Translations under genes and position numbers: made by a program
Source of the DNA: Rossellomorea aquimaris
Lineage (GTDB): Bacteria; Bacillota; Bacilli; Bacillales; Bacillaceae_B
Assembly: GCF_035590735.1 (NCBI RefSeq)
Contig: NZ_CP141595.1
Location: 4,468,930 to 4,532,929 of the forward strand
Direction of reading: 5' to 3'
Length of the DNA stretch: 64,000 bases
Notes under the pieces: generated by a model
The model's database searches: none
Told to the model about the DNA's origin: nothing
The model's input: only the letters and a program-made list of their open reading frames with translations
Shown: positions 55,155 to 64,000 of the stretch, one piece after another
Numbering within the stretch: position 1 is the first letter of the stretch
Layout: each line of letters begins with the position of its first letter

Positions 55155-55279
55155 TAGATGGCGAGGGGAACGGCGTAGACTCCTGCGGATGAACGGGCGT
55201 GCCGAGACCCCGTTCGGCTAAGCTGAGGAGGCTCGGCCGAACGCTAGCTGCAAGCGGAGCCGTTCCCCTCACCATCCAG
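55155..55279. repeat. Divergent dispersed repeat in opposite orientation
   Basis: Contains GACTCCTGCGG, GAGACCCCG and GAGGAGGCTCGG, the complements of the core blocks of the other copies, with long arms GAGGGGAACGGC and GCCGTTCCCCTC in place of the GTTGATT ends. Confidence 0.8.
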
Positions 55280-55346
55280 CACACACTGGTTGACATAGAT
55301 TCTGGAAGATTACATTTTTAAGAACACTTTGCAAAAAGAACTAAAC

Positions 55347-55385
55347 AAAAAAAGTGAGAAACCAATCCGAGATGTTTCTCACTTT
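55347..55385 (-). terminator. Terminator of noc
   Basis: AAAGTGAGAAA pairs with TTTCTCACTTT; T7 follows on the minus strand. Confidence 0.9.
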
Positions 55386-55397
55386 TAGACTACGAAT

Positions 55398-56261
55398 CTA
55401 TTTTTTTTTAGGAATACGGATGGTGAACTGATAGAATTCCTCATGCTCTTCTTCTTCAGAGTCCAGATTGATTCCGCTGTCCGATACCATGGAAAGCGAT
55501 TGACGAATCGTATTCACGGCTATTCTCATATCCTTACTGAAGGCTTTTCGTTTCGGTTTTGGCTTTTGAGTCGTTCCTTCTTGCATTTTCACAACCCGGT
55601 CTTCGGTTTGTTTGACATTCAAGCTTTTTTCAATGATTTCTTGAAGGAGCTGAATTTGCTTTTCAGCATTCTTCAGAGGAATCAAAGCCCTGGCATGACG
55701 TTCTGTTATTAGTTTATCTAATAGTGCTGATTGAATTTCTTCTGGAAGCTTAAGGAGACGAAGCTTGTTCGCCACAGTCGATTGTCCTTTTCCTAAGCGT
55801 TGAGCAAGGGCTTCTTGAGTTAAATCATGTAACTCCAACAGTTTTCCATACGCAATGGCTTCTTCTATAGGAGAGAGCTCTTCCCTTTGTAAGTTTTCAA
55901 TTAATGCAACAGATGCTGTTTCTGTATCATTAAGATTCTTTACAATTGCCGGCACAGTGTCCCAGCCAAGCTTTTGAACGGCTCTGTATCGACGTTCACC
56001 TGCAATGATTTCAAACTGCTCATCATCGTATTGTCTAACCACAATCGGTTGGATAATGCCATGAGTATGAATCGTTCTGGATAACTCTTCTATCTTTTCA
56101 TCATTGAACACTGTTCTTGGTTGAAAGCGATTAGGGATGATTTGTGAGACGGGTATCTTTTTCACTTCATCTCGATCTTCTTCCACTACATTTGATTCTT
56201 CAGATTCAACATCTTGCTCCTTTTCACCTAGGCCAAAAAAACGAGAGAAAGGATGCTTCAT
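55398..56261 (-). CDS. noc: Nucleoid occlusion protein Noc
   Basis: A 287-aa ParB-like CTPase that binds NBS sites and prevents division over the nucleoid. It starts [15 protein letters not shown], the membrane-targeting helix typical of Noc, and has [12 protein letters not shown] and [19 protein letters not shown]. It is distinguished from Spo0J by its position next to rsmG and by this N-terminus. Confidence 0.96.
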   Translation of the reverse strand: MKHPFSRFFGLGEKEQDVESEESNVVEEDRDEVKKIPVSQIIPNRFQPRTVFNDEKIEELSRTIHTHGIIQPIVVRQYDDEQFEIIAGERRYRAVQKLGWDTVPAIVKNLNDTETASVALIENLQREELSPIEEAIAYGKLLELHDLTQEALAQRLGKGQSTVANKLRLLKLPEEIQSALLDKLITERHARALIPLKNAEKQIQLLQEIIEKSLNVKQTEDRVVKMQEGTTQKPKPKRKAFSKDMRIAVNTIRQSLSMVSDSGINLDSEEEEHEEFYQFTIRIPKKK

Positions 56262-56388
56262 CTTCCTACACCACCTTTAAGAAACTCCCTTTATTAATAT
56301 TCTCTAAAATATGACAAGTTCCTGCCTATGCTGAGATTTTCAAAGCTTGATCAATGATACCATCACGGCAGGAAAACCATTCATATTA

Positions 56389-57102
56389 TTATAACGGTAA
56401 TTTATTGGGTGTCCCAGGTTTTCTGGGATATTTGTTAGGCGTTTCCTTCACTTTGTCGATCTTGACAATATTTCGTTCACTTTCCTCTTCCGGTAAGACG
56501 AACGAATACATTTTATCTGTTTGTCCACCCAGCATGCCAATTGCTTTCTTCGCATTCGATAGCTCCTCTTTCACGTTTGAAGCCTTCATCGCTACAAATA
56601 AGCCGCCCTTTTTAACAAGTGGCAAACATAATTCACTTAAAACAGACATTCTGGCAACGGCTCTTGCTGTAACCATATCATACTTTTCACGATGAGCCTT
56701 GTTTTTACCAAAAGTCTCAGCACGATCATGATAGAAATTCGTGTTTTCAAGTACTAACTCATCTGATAAATGGTTTAAGAATGTAATCCGCTTGTTCAAG
56801 GAATCAACTATTGAGATATGTAAGTGCGGGAAGCATATTTTAAGAGGGATGCTCGGAAAACCGGCTCCTGCCCCAACATCACAAAGAGTTGTCACCTGCG
56901 TGAAATCGACATAAAAAGCTGCACTTATCGAATCGTAAAAATGCTTTAAATACACATCTTCCTTTTCAGTAATGGCCGTCAGGTTCATTTTTTCATTCCA
57001 TTCAACCAACAATTCATAGTAACGCTCAAACTGATTTAATTGCTGAGGAGAAAGGGAGATCCCCTTCTCCTCAAGCATTGATTGAAATTCATTTACATTC
57101 AT
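56389..57102 (-). CDS. rsmG: 16S rRNA G527 N7-methyltransferase
   Basis: A 237-aa SAM-dependent methyltransferase (GidB) acting on 16S rRNA. SAM motif [15 protein letters not shown] and a later [11 protein letters not shown] are visible. Twenty-one bases downstream of mnmG; part of the mnmE-mnmG-rsmG-noc set. Confidence 0.97.
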   Translation of the reverse strand: MNVNEFQSMLEEKGISLSPQQLNQFERYYELLVEWNEKMNLTAITEKEDVYLKHFYDSISAAFYVDFTQVTTLCDVGAGAGFPSIPLKICFPHLHISIVDSLNKRITFLNHLSDELVLENTNFYHDRAETFGKNKAHREKYDMVTARAVARMSVLSELCLPLVKKGGLFVAMKASNVKEELSNAKKAIGMLGGQTDKMYSFVLPEEESERNIVKIDKVKETPNKYPRKPGTPNKLPL

Positions 57103-57123
57103 GAAATTATCCTTCCTTTACCT

Positions 57124-59016
57124 CTATTGATCACCTGATACTTTTGCAATTTTCCCTTGCTCGATATAGACGAGTAAAATAGAGATGTCTGCAGGATTCA
57201 CTCCTGAAATCCGCGAAGCCTGTGCAAGAGAAAGGGGCTGGACCTCGATTAATTTCTGTCTTGCTTCAGATGCTAAACCGCTAATTGCACTGTAATCAAT
57301 GTTCTCAGGAATTCTTTTGTTTTCCATCTTCTTCATTTTATCGACCTGTTGAAGGGATTTTTCAATATAGCCTTCATATTTCACTTGGATTTCAACCTGT
57401 TCCTCTACATCGGAATCAAGCTCGATTTCACTTGGAACGAGTGATTTAATATGACTATAGTTCATTTCAGGGCGCTTCAGAAGATCCGCTGCTAATATGC
57501 CGTCTTTCAGCTCACTGCCGCCCGCTTCACGGATAACGGCCTGTGTTTCCTCAGTAGGCTTGATGCGGACTCCTTCCAGGCGTTTTTTCTCTGAAAAGAT
57601 CGCTTCTTTTTTAGCTGTAAACCGTTCGTATCGATCATCGGAGATTAATCCTATTTTATGACCAATATCAGTCAGGCGAAGATCGGCATTGTCATGACGA
57701 AGCAACAGGCGATATTCAGCACGGGAAGTCAGTAGACGATACGGTTCGTTCGTCCCTTTTGTCACAAGGTCATCGATTAAAACCCCGATATACGCATCAG
57801 AACGGCTTAAGATAACCTCTTCTTTATCCAGGGCACGGCAGGCAGCATTGATCCCCGCCATCAAACCTTGTCCAGCTGCTTCTTCATAACCGGACGTTCC
57901 ATTGATTTGTCCCGCTGTATAAAGATTTTTTATTTTTTTCGTTTCAAGGGTCGGCCATAATTGAGTCGGTACGATGGAATCATACTCAATGGCATATCCG
58001 GCACGCATCATCTGTACTTTCTCAAGACCCGGGATGGTTTGAAGAATCTTTTGTTGTACGTCTTCAGGTAAACTCGTTGATAATCCCTGTACATAGACTT
58101 CTTGTGTGTTTCGTCCTTCAGGCTCCAAGAAAATCTGGTGACGCGGTTTATCATGGAAACGTACGACTTTATCCTCAATGGAAGGACAGTAACGCGGTCC
58201 GGTTCCTTTAATCATTCCAGAATACATTGGAGAACGATGCAAGTTGTCATCAATCAATTGATGAGTGTGTTCGTTCGTATACGTTAACCAACATGGAAGT
58301 TGATCGGTAATATATTTCGTCGTTTCATAGCTAAAGGCACGGGGAACATCATCACCTGGTTGAATTTCTGTTTTCGAATAATCGATTGTCGAACTGTTCA
58401 CTCGCGGTGGTGTCCCTGTTTTAAACCGAACAGTATCAAAGCCTAATTCGTGTAAATGATCAGAAAGTCTGATAGAAGGTTGTTGATTATTAGGACCGCT
58501 TGAATATTTCAGATCTCCTAATATGATTTCACCACGCAGGAATGTACCGGTTGTAATTACGACTGTTTTCGCCCGGTATGCAGCACCCGTCATCGTTACG
58601 ACACCTTTACATTCATCATCTTCAACAATCAATTCCTCAACCATTCCTTGAAGCAAGGTCATATTCGGTTCATTTTCAATCGTGCGTTTCATTTCATGCT
58701 GATAAAGGAATTTATCCGCCTGAGCCCGCAATGCCCGGACAGCCGGACCTTTTCCTGTATTCAACATTCTCATTTGAATATGTGTTTTATCTATATTACG
58801 CCCCATTTCTCCACCCAGAGCGTCAATCTCTCTTACAACGATCCCTTTTGCCGGTCCACCAACAGATGGATTACATGGCATAAAGGCGACCATATCCAAG
58901 TTAATGGTGACCATTAACGTTTTAGCTCCCATACGGGCGGAAGCAAGTCCTGCTTCTACTCCGGCATGGCCAGCACCAATGACAATGACATCATATTGCC
59001 CTGCGTCATATTGCAT
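57124..59016 (-). CDS. mnmG: tRNA uridine-34 carboxymethylaminomethyl enzyme MnmG
   Basis: A 630-aa FAD-dependent enzyme (GidA) that with MnmE modifies wobble uridine in tRNA. The FAD motif [12 protein letters not shown], the [20 protein letters not shown] block and the C-terminal [16 protein letters not shown] are visible. Full length for the family. Confidence 0.98.
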   Translation of the reverse strand: MQYDAGQYDVIVIGAGHAGVEAGLASARMGAKTLMVTINLDMVAFMPCNPSVGGPAKGIVVREIDALGGEMGRNIDKTHIQMRMLNTGKGPAVRALRAQADKFLYQHEMKRTIENEPNMTLLQGMVEELIVEDDECKGVVTMTGAAYRAKTVVITTGTFLRGEIILGDLKYSSGPNNQQPSIRLSDHLHELGFDTVRFKTGTPPRVNSSTIDYSKTEIQPGDDVPRAFSYETTKYITDQLPCWLTYTNEHTHQLIDDNLHRSPMYSGMIKGTGPRYCPSIEDKVVRFHDKPRHQIFLEPEGRNTQEVYVQGLSTSLPEDVQQKILQTIPGLEKVQMMRAGYAIEYDSIVPTQLWPTLETKKIKNLYTAGQINGTSGYEEAAGQGLMAGINAACRALDKEEVILSRSDAYIGVLIDDLVTKGTNEPYRLLTSRAEYRLLLRHDNADLRLTDIGHKIGLISDDRYERFTAKKEAIFSEKKRLEGVRIKPTEETQAVIREAGGSELKDGILAADLLKRPEMNYSHIKSLVPSEIELDSDVEEQVEIQVKYEGYIEKSLQQVDKMKKMENKRIPENIDYSAISGLASEARQKLIEVQPLSLAQASRISGVNPADISILLVYIEQGKIAKVSGDQ

Positions 59017-59073
59017 GGTTTGTTTTTTCCTCCTTGTAGGACCTTGAATTTATAGTCCACATTATAATAGTAT

Positions 59074-60459
59074 TTATTTCCCTAAGCAGAATTGTGAAAA
59101 CAACTGATCAATCAGGCTTTCATGAACGCTCTCTCCAATGATTTCACCTAAAAGCTCCCACGTTCTGGTTAAATCAATTTGAGCGATATCGATGGGAGTC
59201 CCCATTTCTACGCTATTGATCGCTTCATTAATCGCAAGGGAAGCTTGATTGAGCAGAGCAATATGACGGCTATTGGACACATATGTCATATCCCCCGATT
59301 CAATGGAACCTGCAAAGAATAATGAAGAAATGGCTTCTTCCAGCTCATCGATCCCTTGCTCTTCAAGTAAAGCCGTTGTGACCAGCTGATGATTTTCCGC
59401 TAGTTTTCTTACTTTATCTATATCAATCTTCTGAGACAGATCCGTTTTGTTCACGATGACAATGACGTCCATTCCTCTTACAGCTTCGAAAAGCTGTTCA
59501 TCCTCAGGAGTCAATTCGTCCGCATAGTTGAGTACGAGTAAGATTAAATCCGCTTCTTTCAATACTTGTCGTGAACGTTCCACACCGATTCGTTCAACAA
59601 TGTCTTCTGTTTCACGAATCCCTGCTGTATCAACCAGACGTAACGGAACACCGCGTACATTCACGTATTCTTCAATCACATCGCGGGTTGTTCCAGGGAT
59701 ATCGGTTACGATCGCCTTGTTTTCATGAACAAGACTGTTCAATAGAGATGACTTCCCTACATTTGGCCGTCCGATTATCACGGTAGAAAGGCCTTCTCTC
59801 AGAATTTTACCCTGCTCTGATGTTCGGACCAGCTTGTCAATTTCGTCACGGACATGTTTGGATTTCTCCAACAGTACGTTATGCGTCATTTCTTCTACAT
59901 CATCATACTCAGGATAATCGATATTCACTTCTACATGAGCCAGTGTTTCAAGAATTTCCTGACGTAGCTTTCGTATCAAATTGGAAAGTCGGCCTTCCAT
60001 TTGATTAAGGGCCACATTCATCGCCCGATCGGTTTTTGCGCGAATAAGATCCATCACCGCTTCTGCCTGTGAAAGGTCAATTCGTCCGTTCAAGAACGCC
60101 CGCTTCGTAAATTCACCCGGCTCTGCAAGGCGGGCTCCACTTTTCAATACGAGCTGCAGTACTTTATTGACCGACACAAGTCCTCCGTGGCAGTTAATTT
60201 CTATAATATCTTCACGGGTGAAGGTTTTTGGCCCCCTCATCACAGAAACCATGACTTCTTCAACCACTTGCTCTGTGTTCGGATCGATAATATGTCCATA
60301 ATGAATGGTATGAGAAGCAAATTCTTTCATAGAGTTTCCTTTCATACCCTTAAAGACCTTATCACCGATATCGAAGGCTTGATCACCGCTTAAACGCACG
60401 ATCGCAATCGCCCCTTCCCCCATTGGGGTAGAAATAGCAGCAATTGTATCAAACTCCAT
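59074..60459 (-). CDS. mnmE: tRNA modification GTPase MnmE
   Basis: A 461-aa partner of MnmG. An N-terminal tetrahydrofolate-binding domain and a helical region surround a G domain with [18 protein letters not shown] and NKTD; the protein ends in the essential CLGK. The ATG at 60459 follows GAGAGGTG; an ATG three codons upstream is also open. Confidence 0.98.
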   Translation of the reverse strand: MEFDTIAAISTPMGEGAIAIVRLSGDQAFDIGDKVFKGMKGNSMKEFASHTIHYGHIIDPNTEQVVEEVMVSVMRGPKTFTREDIIEINCHGGLVSVNKVLQLVLKSGARLAEPGEFTKRAFLNGRIDLSQAEAVMDLIRAKTDRAMNVALNQMEGRLSNLIRKLRQEILETLAHVEVNIDYPEYDDVEEMTHNVLLEKSKHVRDEIDKLVRTSEQGKILREGLSTVIIGRPNVGKSSLLNSLVHENKAIVTDIPGTTRDVIEEYVNVRGVPLRLVDTAGIRETEDIVERIGVERSRQVLKEADLILLVLNYADELTPEDEQLFEAVRGMDVIVIVNKTDLSQKIDIDKVRKLAENHQLVTTALLEEQGIDELEEAISSLFFAGSIESGDMTYVSNSRHIALLNQASLAINEAINSVEMGTPIDIAQIDLTRTWELLGEIIGESVHESLIDQLFSQFCLGK

Positions 60460-60599
60460 TGTATTCACCTCTCTTATTTCTTAGTTGATCTATTTATAAA
60501 TGAATTATAGTAGAGAGCAAAGTTTCCCCAAATTATTAGAATATCACAATCCTATTTAATACTAAAGAAAGGAAACCTTCTATTCGTCACCAAATAATG

Positions 60600-60656
60600 T
60601 TATCCACACAGATAACACTTCATCTCTATTATTTTAACTTATCCACATGTGAATAA
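60600..60656. other. DnaA boxes between mnmE and jag
   Basis: TTATCCACA at 60600-60608 and 60639-60647, directly followed on the opposite strand by TGTGAATAA at 60648-60656. Confidence 0.7.
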
Positions 60657-60738
60657 CAATAAACCGGGATGAAAATAAGAATCCACAAGGTTGCAACGCG
60701 GCTTACTGGAAGAAATTTAACGGGGGTGGCTGGATTGC

Positions 60739-60772
60739 AAAAAAAAAAAACGATCCCCCGAAAGGAATCGTC
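60739..60772 (-). terminator. Terminator of the rpmH-rnpA-spoIIIJ-jag operon
   Basis: ACGATTCC pairs imperfectly with GGGGATCGT around a short loop; on the minus strand T12 follows. Confidence 0.85.
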
Positions 60773-60778
60773 TCTCAT

Positions 60779-61396
60779 TTATTTTGGAGCAATCACAATA
60801 TAACGATTGGGTTCTCTGCCTTCTGAATGGGTATCAACAGTAGTCGAATCAACTAATGCTGTATGAATCACTTTTCGTTCATAGGAAGGCATTGGTTCTA
60901 ATGAAACGGAACGATTTGTGCGCAATGCTTTCTCTGCTAATCGTTCAGCCAGGTTTGTTAACGTTTGCTTACGTCTTTCACGATAGTTCTCCGCATCTAA
61001 AAGGATGGTGATGAACTGATCGGAACCCCGATTTGCAATCAGTTGAGTTAAATGTTGAAGAGCATTCAACGTTTGTCCTCTTTTTCCTATTAATAGAGCC
61101 ATTTTTTCACCGGAAATGTTGAACTCAACATCTCTTCCGTCTCTTTTCACTTCTATGGAAGCGTTAACTCCCATTTCATTTGCAACAGATAGAAGAAAAT
61201 TTTTCGCTTCATTTACCGGATCAACCGCTTTTTTGACTTGAACGACAGCAGGTCTTCCACCAAACAATCCGAACAAGCCTTTTTTACCTTGATCAATGAC
61301 GTCAATTTCTGCTTCTTCTTTGGTGATATTCAGTTGAGACAAGGCTGATTCAATGGCTTCTTCCACCGTTTGACCAGTCGCTTCTACTTCTCTCAC
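60779..61396 (-). CDS. jag: Jag/KhpB RNA-binding protein
   Basis: A 205-aa protein: an N-terminal Jag domain with [14 protein letters not shown], a KH domain ([16 protein letters not shown]) and an R3H domain with SYERKVIH. It binds RNA and affects cell shape and sporulation. It overlaps spoIIIJ by 4 bp. Confidence 0.96.
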   Translation of the reverse strand: MREVEATGQTVEEAIESALSQLNITKEEAEIDVIDQGKKGLFGLFGGRPAVVQVKKAVDPVNEAKNFLLSVANEMGVNASIEVKRDGRDVEFNISGEKMALLIGKRGQTLNALQHLTQLIANRGSDQFITILLDAENYRERRKQTLTNLAERLAEKALRTNRSVSLEPMPSYERKVIHTALVDSTTVDTHSEGREPNRYIVIAPK

Positions 61397-62181
61397 TTTT
61401 TCTTTCCTCCCGAATTCCCACCAGCTTTAGCGGTTTGCGCTTCTTTGATTTCAGGTCCTTTAATGAAATACGTTTGAACAATCATAAATAGATTTCCGAC
61501 TACCCAGTAAAGGGATAGAGCTGCAGGGAAGTTGATCGCAAAAATGATGATCATGACCGGCATGATATAAAGCATCATCGCCATTTGCGGATTTTGATTC
61601 GCTGTACCCGCCATCATTAATTTCTGTTGGATAAACGTCGTTATACCTGCTACTAAAGGTAAAATATAGTACGGATCCGGGTTACCAAGATCGAACCACA
61701 GGAAATTATGAGCTTTGATTTCTTCTGTTCTCACGATCGCATGGTAGAAACCAATTAAGATCGGCATTTGAACGATCAATGGGAAACAACCCGCCAGCGG
61801 ATTTACCCCGTGACTTTGGAATAAAGCCATCGTTTCTTGTTGAAGCTTTTGTTGAGTTTGTGCATCTTTAGAGCTATATTTTTCACGCAGCTTTTTCATT
61901 TCCGGTTGCAGAGCCTGCATGGCTTTTGAATTTTTCGTTTGTTTAATCATTAATGGCAGAATCGCTAAACGAATAATCAATGTAACAATGACAATGGCCA
62001 ATCCATAAGAACCGCTCATGAACTCAGCTACCATTGTAATTAATTGTGATAAAGGATAGACAATATATTCATTCCATATTCCGCTACTCTCAGGTGTTAT
62101 AGGCTGATTATATTCCGTACAACCTGATAGTATAGCCATTAGCCCAATGATTCCCATCAGGGCTATAATTCTCTTTTTCAC
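61393..62181 (-). CDS. spoIIIJ: Membrane insertase YidC1 (SpoIIIJ)
   Basis: A 262-aa Oxa1/YidC-type lipoprotein insertase. The signal peptide has lipobox LSGC; five membrane segments follow, with conserved [10 protein letters not shown]-type and [16 protein letters not shown] stretches and a basic tail. It inserts membrane proteins and, in Bacillus, is required for engulfed forespore development. Located between rnpA and jag. Confidence 0.96.
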   Translation of the reverse strand: MKKRIIALMGIIGLMAILSGCTEYNQPITPESSGIWNEYIVYPLSQLITMVAEFMSGSYGLAIVIVTLIIRLAILPLMIKQTKNSKAMQALQPEMKKLREKYSSKDAQTQQKLQQETMALFQSHGVNPLAGCFPLIVQMPILIGFYHAIVRTEEIKAHNFLWFDLGNPDPYYILPLVAGITTFIQQKLMMAGTANQNPQMAMMLYIMPVMIIIFAINFPAALSLYWVVGNLFMIVQTYFIKGPEIKEAQTAKAGGNSGGKKK

Positions 62182-62315
62182 CCTTAATTTCCTCCCTACT
62201 AATATCTTTCAAGTTAAATGTAAAACAGGTCTTCCTACTTAAAAAGTACAATCTCTCGTATTGTAACATCTTTTCATAGGCTTGTGAGGACGAAACCTGT
62301 CAATATCGTAAAATG

Positions 62316-62690
62316 TTATGACTTCTTTCTAACATGTTTTCCATTAGAGGATCTTTTCAACACTTTTCCTCTTTTAAGCACATGGGTGAGGCTGCCCTTC
62401 ACCTCATGGAAATTCATTTCGGCCGCCGGTTTTCTGGCGATGATTAAGTAATCGTACTGATCTTTTACATCTTCTTGTAATTCTAGGAAAGCCTGTCTGA
62501 CATATCGTTTAATTTGGTTTCGACAAACAGCGTTTCCAATCTTCTTACTTACGGAGATTCCAATTCGAAATGGTTGAGGCTCTTCTTTCTTCAATAGATA
62601 TAAGACGAATTGCCGATTTGCAAAGGATGTCCCTTTTTTGAATATTTCCTGGAACTCTTTATTCTTCTTCACTCTCTGATCTTTCCGCAT
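62316..62690 (-). CDS. rnpA: Ribonuclease P protein component
   Basis: A 124-aa basic subunit of RNase P, which matures tRNA 5' ends. It has FANRQFVLY and the RNR-type motif [13 protein letters not shown]. The ATG at 62690 follows AGGTGTGG; three extra codons are open upstream. Confidence 0.97.
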   Translation of the reverse strand: MRKDQRVKKNKEFQEIFKKGTSFANRQFVLYLLKKEEPQPFRIGISVSKKIGNAVCRNQIKRYVRQAFLELQEDVKDQYDYLIIARKPAAEMNFHEVKGSLTHVLKRGKVLKRSSNGKHVRKKS

Positions 62691-62824
62691 TGACCACACC
62701 TAATTTTCATTTTTGTCTTGATGTATCCTCGACATTATTGGCTCATTCATTTGAAATTATAAGTAATTTTTATCTTAAAACAAAATACGAACGAGCCAAA
62801 TCGTCTTTTCACTTGTGATAAAGG

Positions 62825-62857
62825 AAAAAAAAGACCACTGAGTCAGTTCAGTGGTCT
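62825..62857 (-). terminator. Hairpin between rpmH and rnpA
   Basis: AGACCACTGA pairs with TCAGTGGTCT and T8 follows on the minus strand. Its first base overlaps the rpmH stop codon, so it probably attenuates transcription into rnpA. Confidence 0.85.
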
Positions 62858-62990
62858 AGGCAGATAATACTTTTCTTCCTTTGCTACGACGACGAGCTAA
62901 AACATTACGTCCGTTTTTAGAGCTCATACGTGCACGGAAACCGTGGTTCTTTTTTCTTTTACGATTATTTGGTTGAAACGTTCTTTTCAT
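62856..62990 (-). CDS. rpmH: 50S ribosomal protein L34
   Basis: A 44-aa highly basic protein, [18 protein letters not shown], with the family ending GRKVLSA. It is the gene next to oriC in almost all bacteria. A GGAGGTG lies before the ATG. Confidence 0.98.
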   Translation of the reverse strand: MKRTFQPNNRKRKKNHGFRARMSSKNGRNVLARRRSKGRKVLSA

Positions 62991-63176
62991 CTATGACACC
63001 TCCCTGAAGGATATCTTTATAAAAGTTAAAGACATTCCTCACTATTATAAAGACGGTACCCATAAAAAGTCAACACTCATATTATTTTTCTTTTGGTTCT
63101 GGTATGTCACGAATGTTTTATTGAATTTTTTTCGTATTGGCGAGTGCACTGCTCTGTTCTATTAGCATACTGCTTG

Positions 63177-63290
63177 ATTGGAAGGGAATCCGCTCCCTTT
63201 CCGCGGACGAGCGGGCAAGCCTCCTCGCTTTAGCTGCGGGGTCTTTCCCTGCCCGTTTTTCCGCAGGAGTCTCGCAAATTCCCTTCCAAT
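63177..63290. repeat. Dispersed repeat, variant with ATTGGAAGGGAA ends
   Basis: A 114-bp copy with terminal inverted arms ATTGGAAGGGAAT and ATTCCCTTCCAAT. The core keeps CTTTCCGCGG, AAGCCTCCTCGC, GCGGGGTCTTT and CCGCAGGAGTCTCG. Confidence 0.85.
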
Positions 63291-63492
63291 TTTAATGAAT
63301 TATCAATGAACAGAGCAATAAGTATTATTAATCAAAAGTTACCTAAAGATATATGTCTTTTAAAAATTTGGATAAATAGATCTAGATGCTCTTTTTGCAA
63401 AGTTGTTTTATCACATCTGATCTTCAATGGTTTCTACCTATCATTAAAGGCGGTATTTACTATTAGATTTATAAAAACCTCAAACTCAGAAA

Positions 63493-63514
63493 GTTGATTG
63501 GAGCGGAAATCAAC
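63493..63514. repeat. Miniature form of the dispersed repeat
   Basis: GTTGATTGGAGCGG followed by AAATCAAC; complement of GTTGATTTCCGCTCC followed by AATCAAC. It is exactly the two ends of the full repeat joined. Confidence 0.8.
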
Positions 63515-63579
63515 TACTACTTACTCCTTGATCATTTTCCTTCTACAAACCTTATTTCATTTTCTTATTCAACCTGCCT

Positions 63580-63842
63580 GTGGATAGGATTCGACACGTT
63601 TTTAAATTATCCACAACACATATTGACAACTTTTTCACAAGTTCTTGGGTTGTGGACAATTTCATTCCACAAGGGGTGGGGGCTTGTGGATAAAATTTAA
63701 AAAGCATTGCACCCCTAAGGATATTTTGATATGATTATTGTGTTTTCACTCTTAATAACTCTATTTCCGAAAACAAGTTATCCACAAAATGTGGATAACA
63801 TGTGGGTAACTTATTCAGAGGGTTTGTAAAACGTTGTCCACA
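63580..63842. other. oriC: oriC DnaA-box array upstream of dnaA
   Basis: Consensus boxes: TTATCCACA at 63607-63615 and 63778-63786; TGTGGATAA at 63685-63693 and 63790-63798. One-mismatch boxes: TGTGGATAG 63580-63588, TGTGGACAA 63651-63659, TGTGGGTAA 63801-63809, TTGTCCACA 63834-63842. Placement between rpmH and dnaA is that of the upstream half of the bipartite Bacillus oriC; the unwinding element is expected beyond dnaA, outside the window. Confidence 0.92.
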
Positions 63843-64000
63843 AGTGGTGGATATTGTCGAAAAACCATTTTCTTTCCTTATTATATATATTTTCCACATT
63901 CATTGTTTTGTATTTTTATAAAATAGCGTGAGTTAACGGATTTTATAGCGTGTAATTGTTGTACAGAAGTTATACAAACTGAGAAAAGGAGGGATCAGGA

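Larger units (their letters stand above)
54686..55397. other. Intergenic region between noc and soj with repeats
   Basis: About 710 bp without a gene. It contains the soj promoter region, a pair of GAATCGACAG motifs, a shortened dispersed repeat, a divergent inverted repeat copy and the noc terminator. Confidence 0.6.
60460..60778. other. Intergenic region between mnmE and jag with DnaA boxes
   Basis: 319 bp. It carries DnaA boxes (listed separately), the terminator of the jag operon at its right end, and probably the mnmE promoter. Confidence 0.6.
62991..64000. other. Region between rpmH and dnaA including oriC
   Basis: About 1 kb without a convincing gene. It contains a dispersed repeat (63177-63290), a miniature repeat (63493-63514), the DnaA-box array, and at the right edge AAAAGGAGGGATC, probably the dnaA ribosome binding site with the start codon just outside. 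Confidence 0.8.

Noticed and set aside
63306-63700. Plus-strand frames of 63 and 68 aa upstream of dnaA
   Set aside because: They overlap repeats and DnaA boxes and lack ribosome binding sites.

Overview
The window looks like the replication-origin-proximal part of a low-GC Bacillota chromosome, most probably a Bacillus-like member of the Bacillaceae. From about 20.4 kb to the end, the order rlmH, yyzF, htrC, walRK-yycHIJ, purA, dnaC, rplI, gdpP, yybS, rpsR-ssb-rpsF, ychF, yyzM, yyaC, spo0J-soj, noc, rsmG, mnmG, mnmE, jag, spoIIIJ, rnpA, rpmH is the familiar Bacillus order to the left of oriC. DnaA boxes of oriC lie at about 63.58-63.84 kb, and dnaA itself should start just past the right edge. 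A genus cannot be fixed from the sequence alone.

Region 1 (1-20.4 kb) is an accessory island abutting the 3' end of rlmH. It opens with a DUF2075 ATPase (cut by the left edge) and a MazG-like pyrophosphatase. A cluster of minus-strand serine recombinase genes follows: two large recombinases in tandem, one frameshifted large recombinase, one catalytic-domain-only resolvase, and two very short resolvase-like proteins with Ala at the nucleophile position. Three small coupled ORFs, three long terminator-type hairpins and a 34-bp palindrome lie among them. After a gene-poor stretch with a dead IS1182-type transposase comes a bacteriocin-like cluster (10.7-18.2 kb). It has two small Gly/Ala-rich hydrophobic peptides resembling circular bacteriocins, a SpoIIM/DUF95 protein, an ABC exporter, a Yip1-like protein, and a divergent MacA/MacB-type transporter that probably gives immunity. 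The island ends with a 601-aa serine integrase whose coding sequence runs antisense into rlmH, which points to site-specific insertion at the same gene used by staphylococcal SCC elements.

Region 2 (20.4-64 kb) is core chromosome. The WalRK cell-wall stress operon is followed by an M23/LysM/G5 peptidase, four tRNAs (Lys, Glu, Asp, Phe), a NERD protein, and a small membrane island (DUF350, glutathionylspermidine-synthase-like ATP-grasp, lipoprotein, unknown protein, divergent K+ channel). Then come purine synthesis, replication, ribosomal, c-di-AMP turnover, chromosome segregation (ParA/ParB/Noc), tRNA modification and membrane-insertion genes. Three parS sites, several DnaA-box clusters, a PurR-type operator, a sigma-D-type promoter and a family of about 115-127-bp dispersed repeats, with two 22-bp miniature forms, are visible.

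The most unusual parts are the serine recombinase cluster with nucleophile-less paralogs, the apparent two-peptide circular-bacteriocin cluster, and the dispersed repeats whose miniature forms look like exact deletion products.
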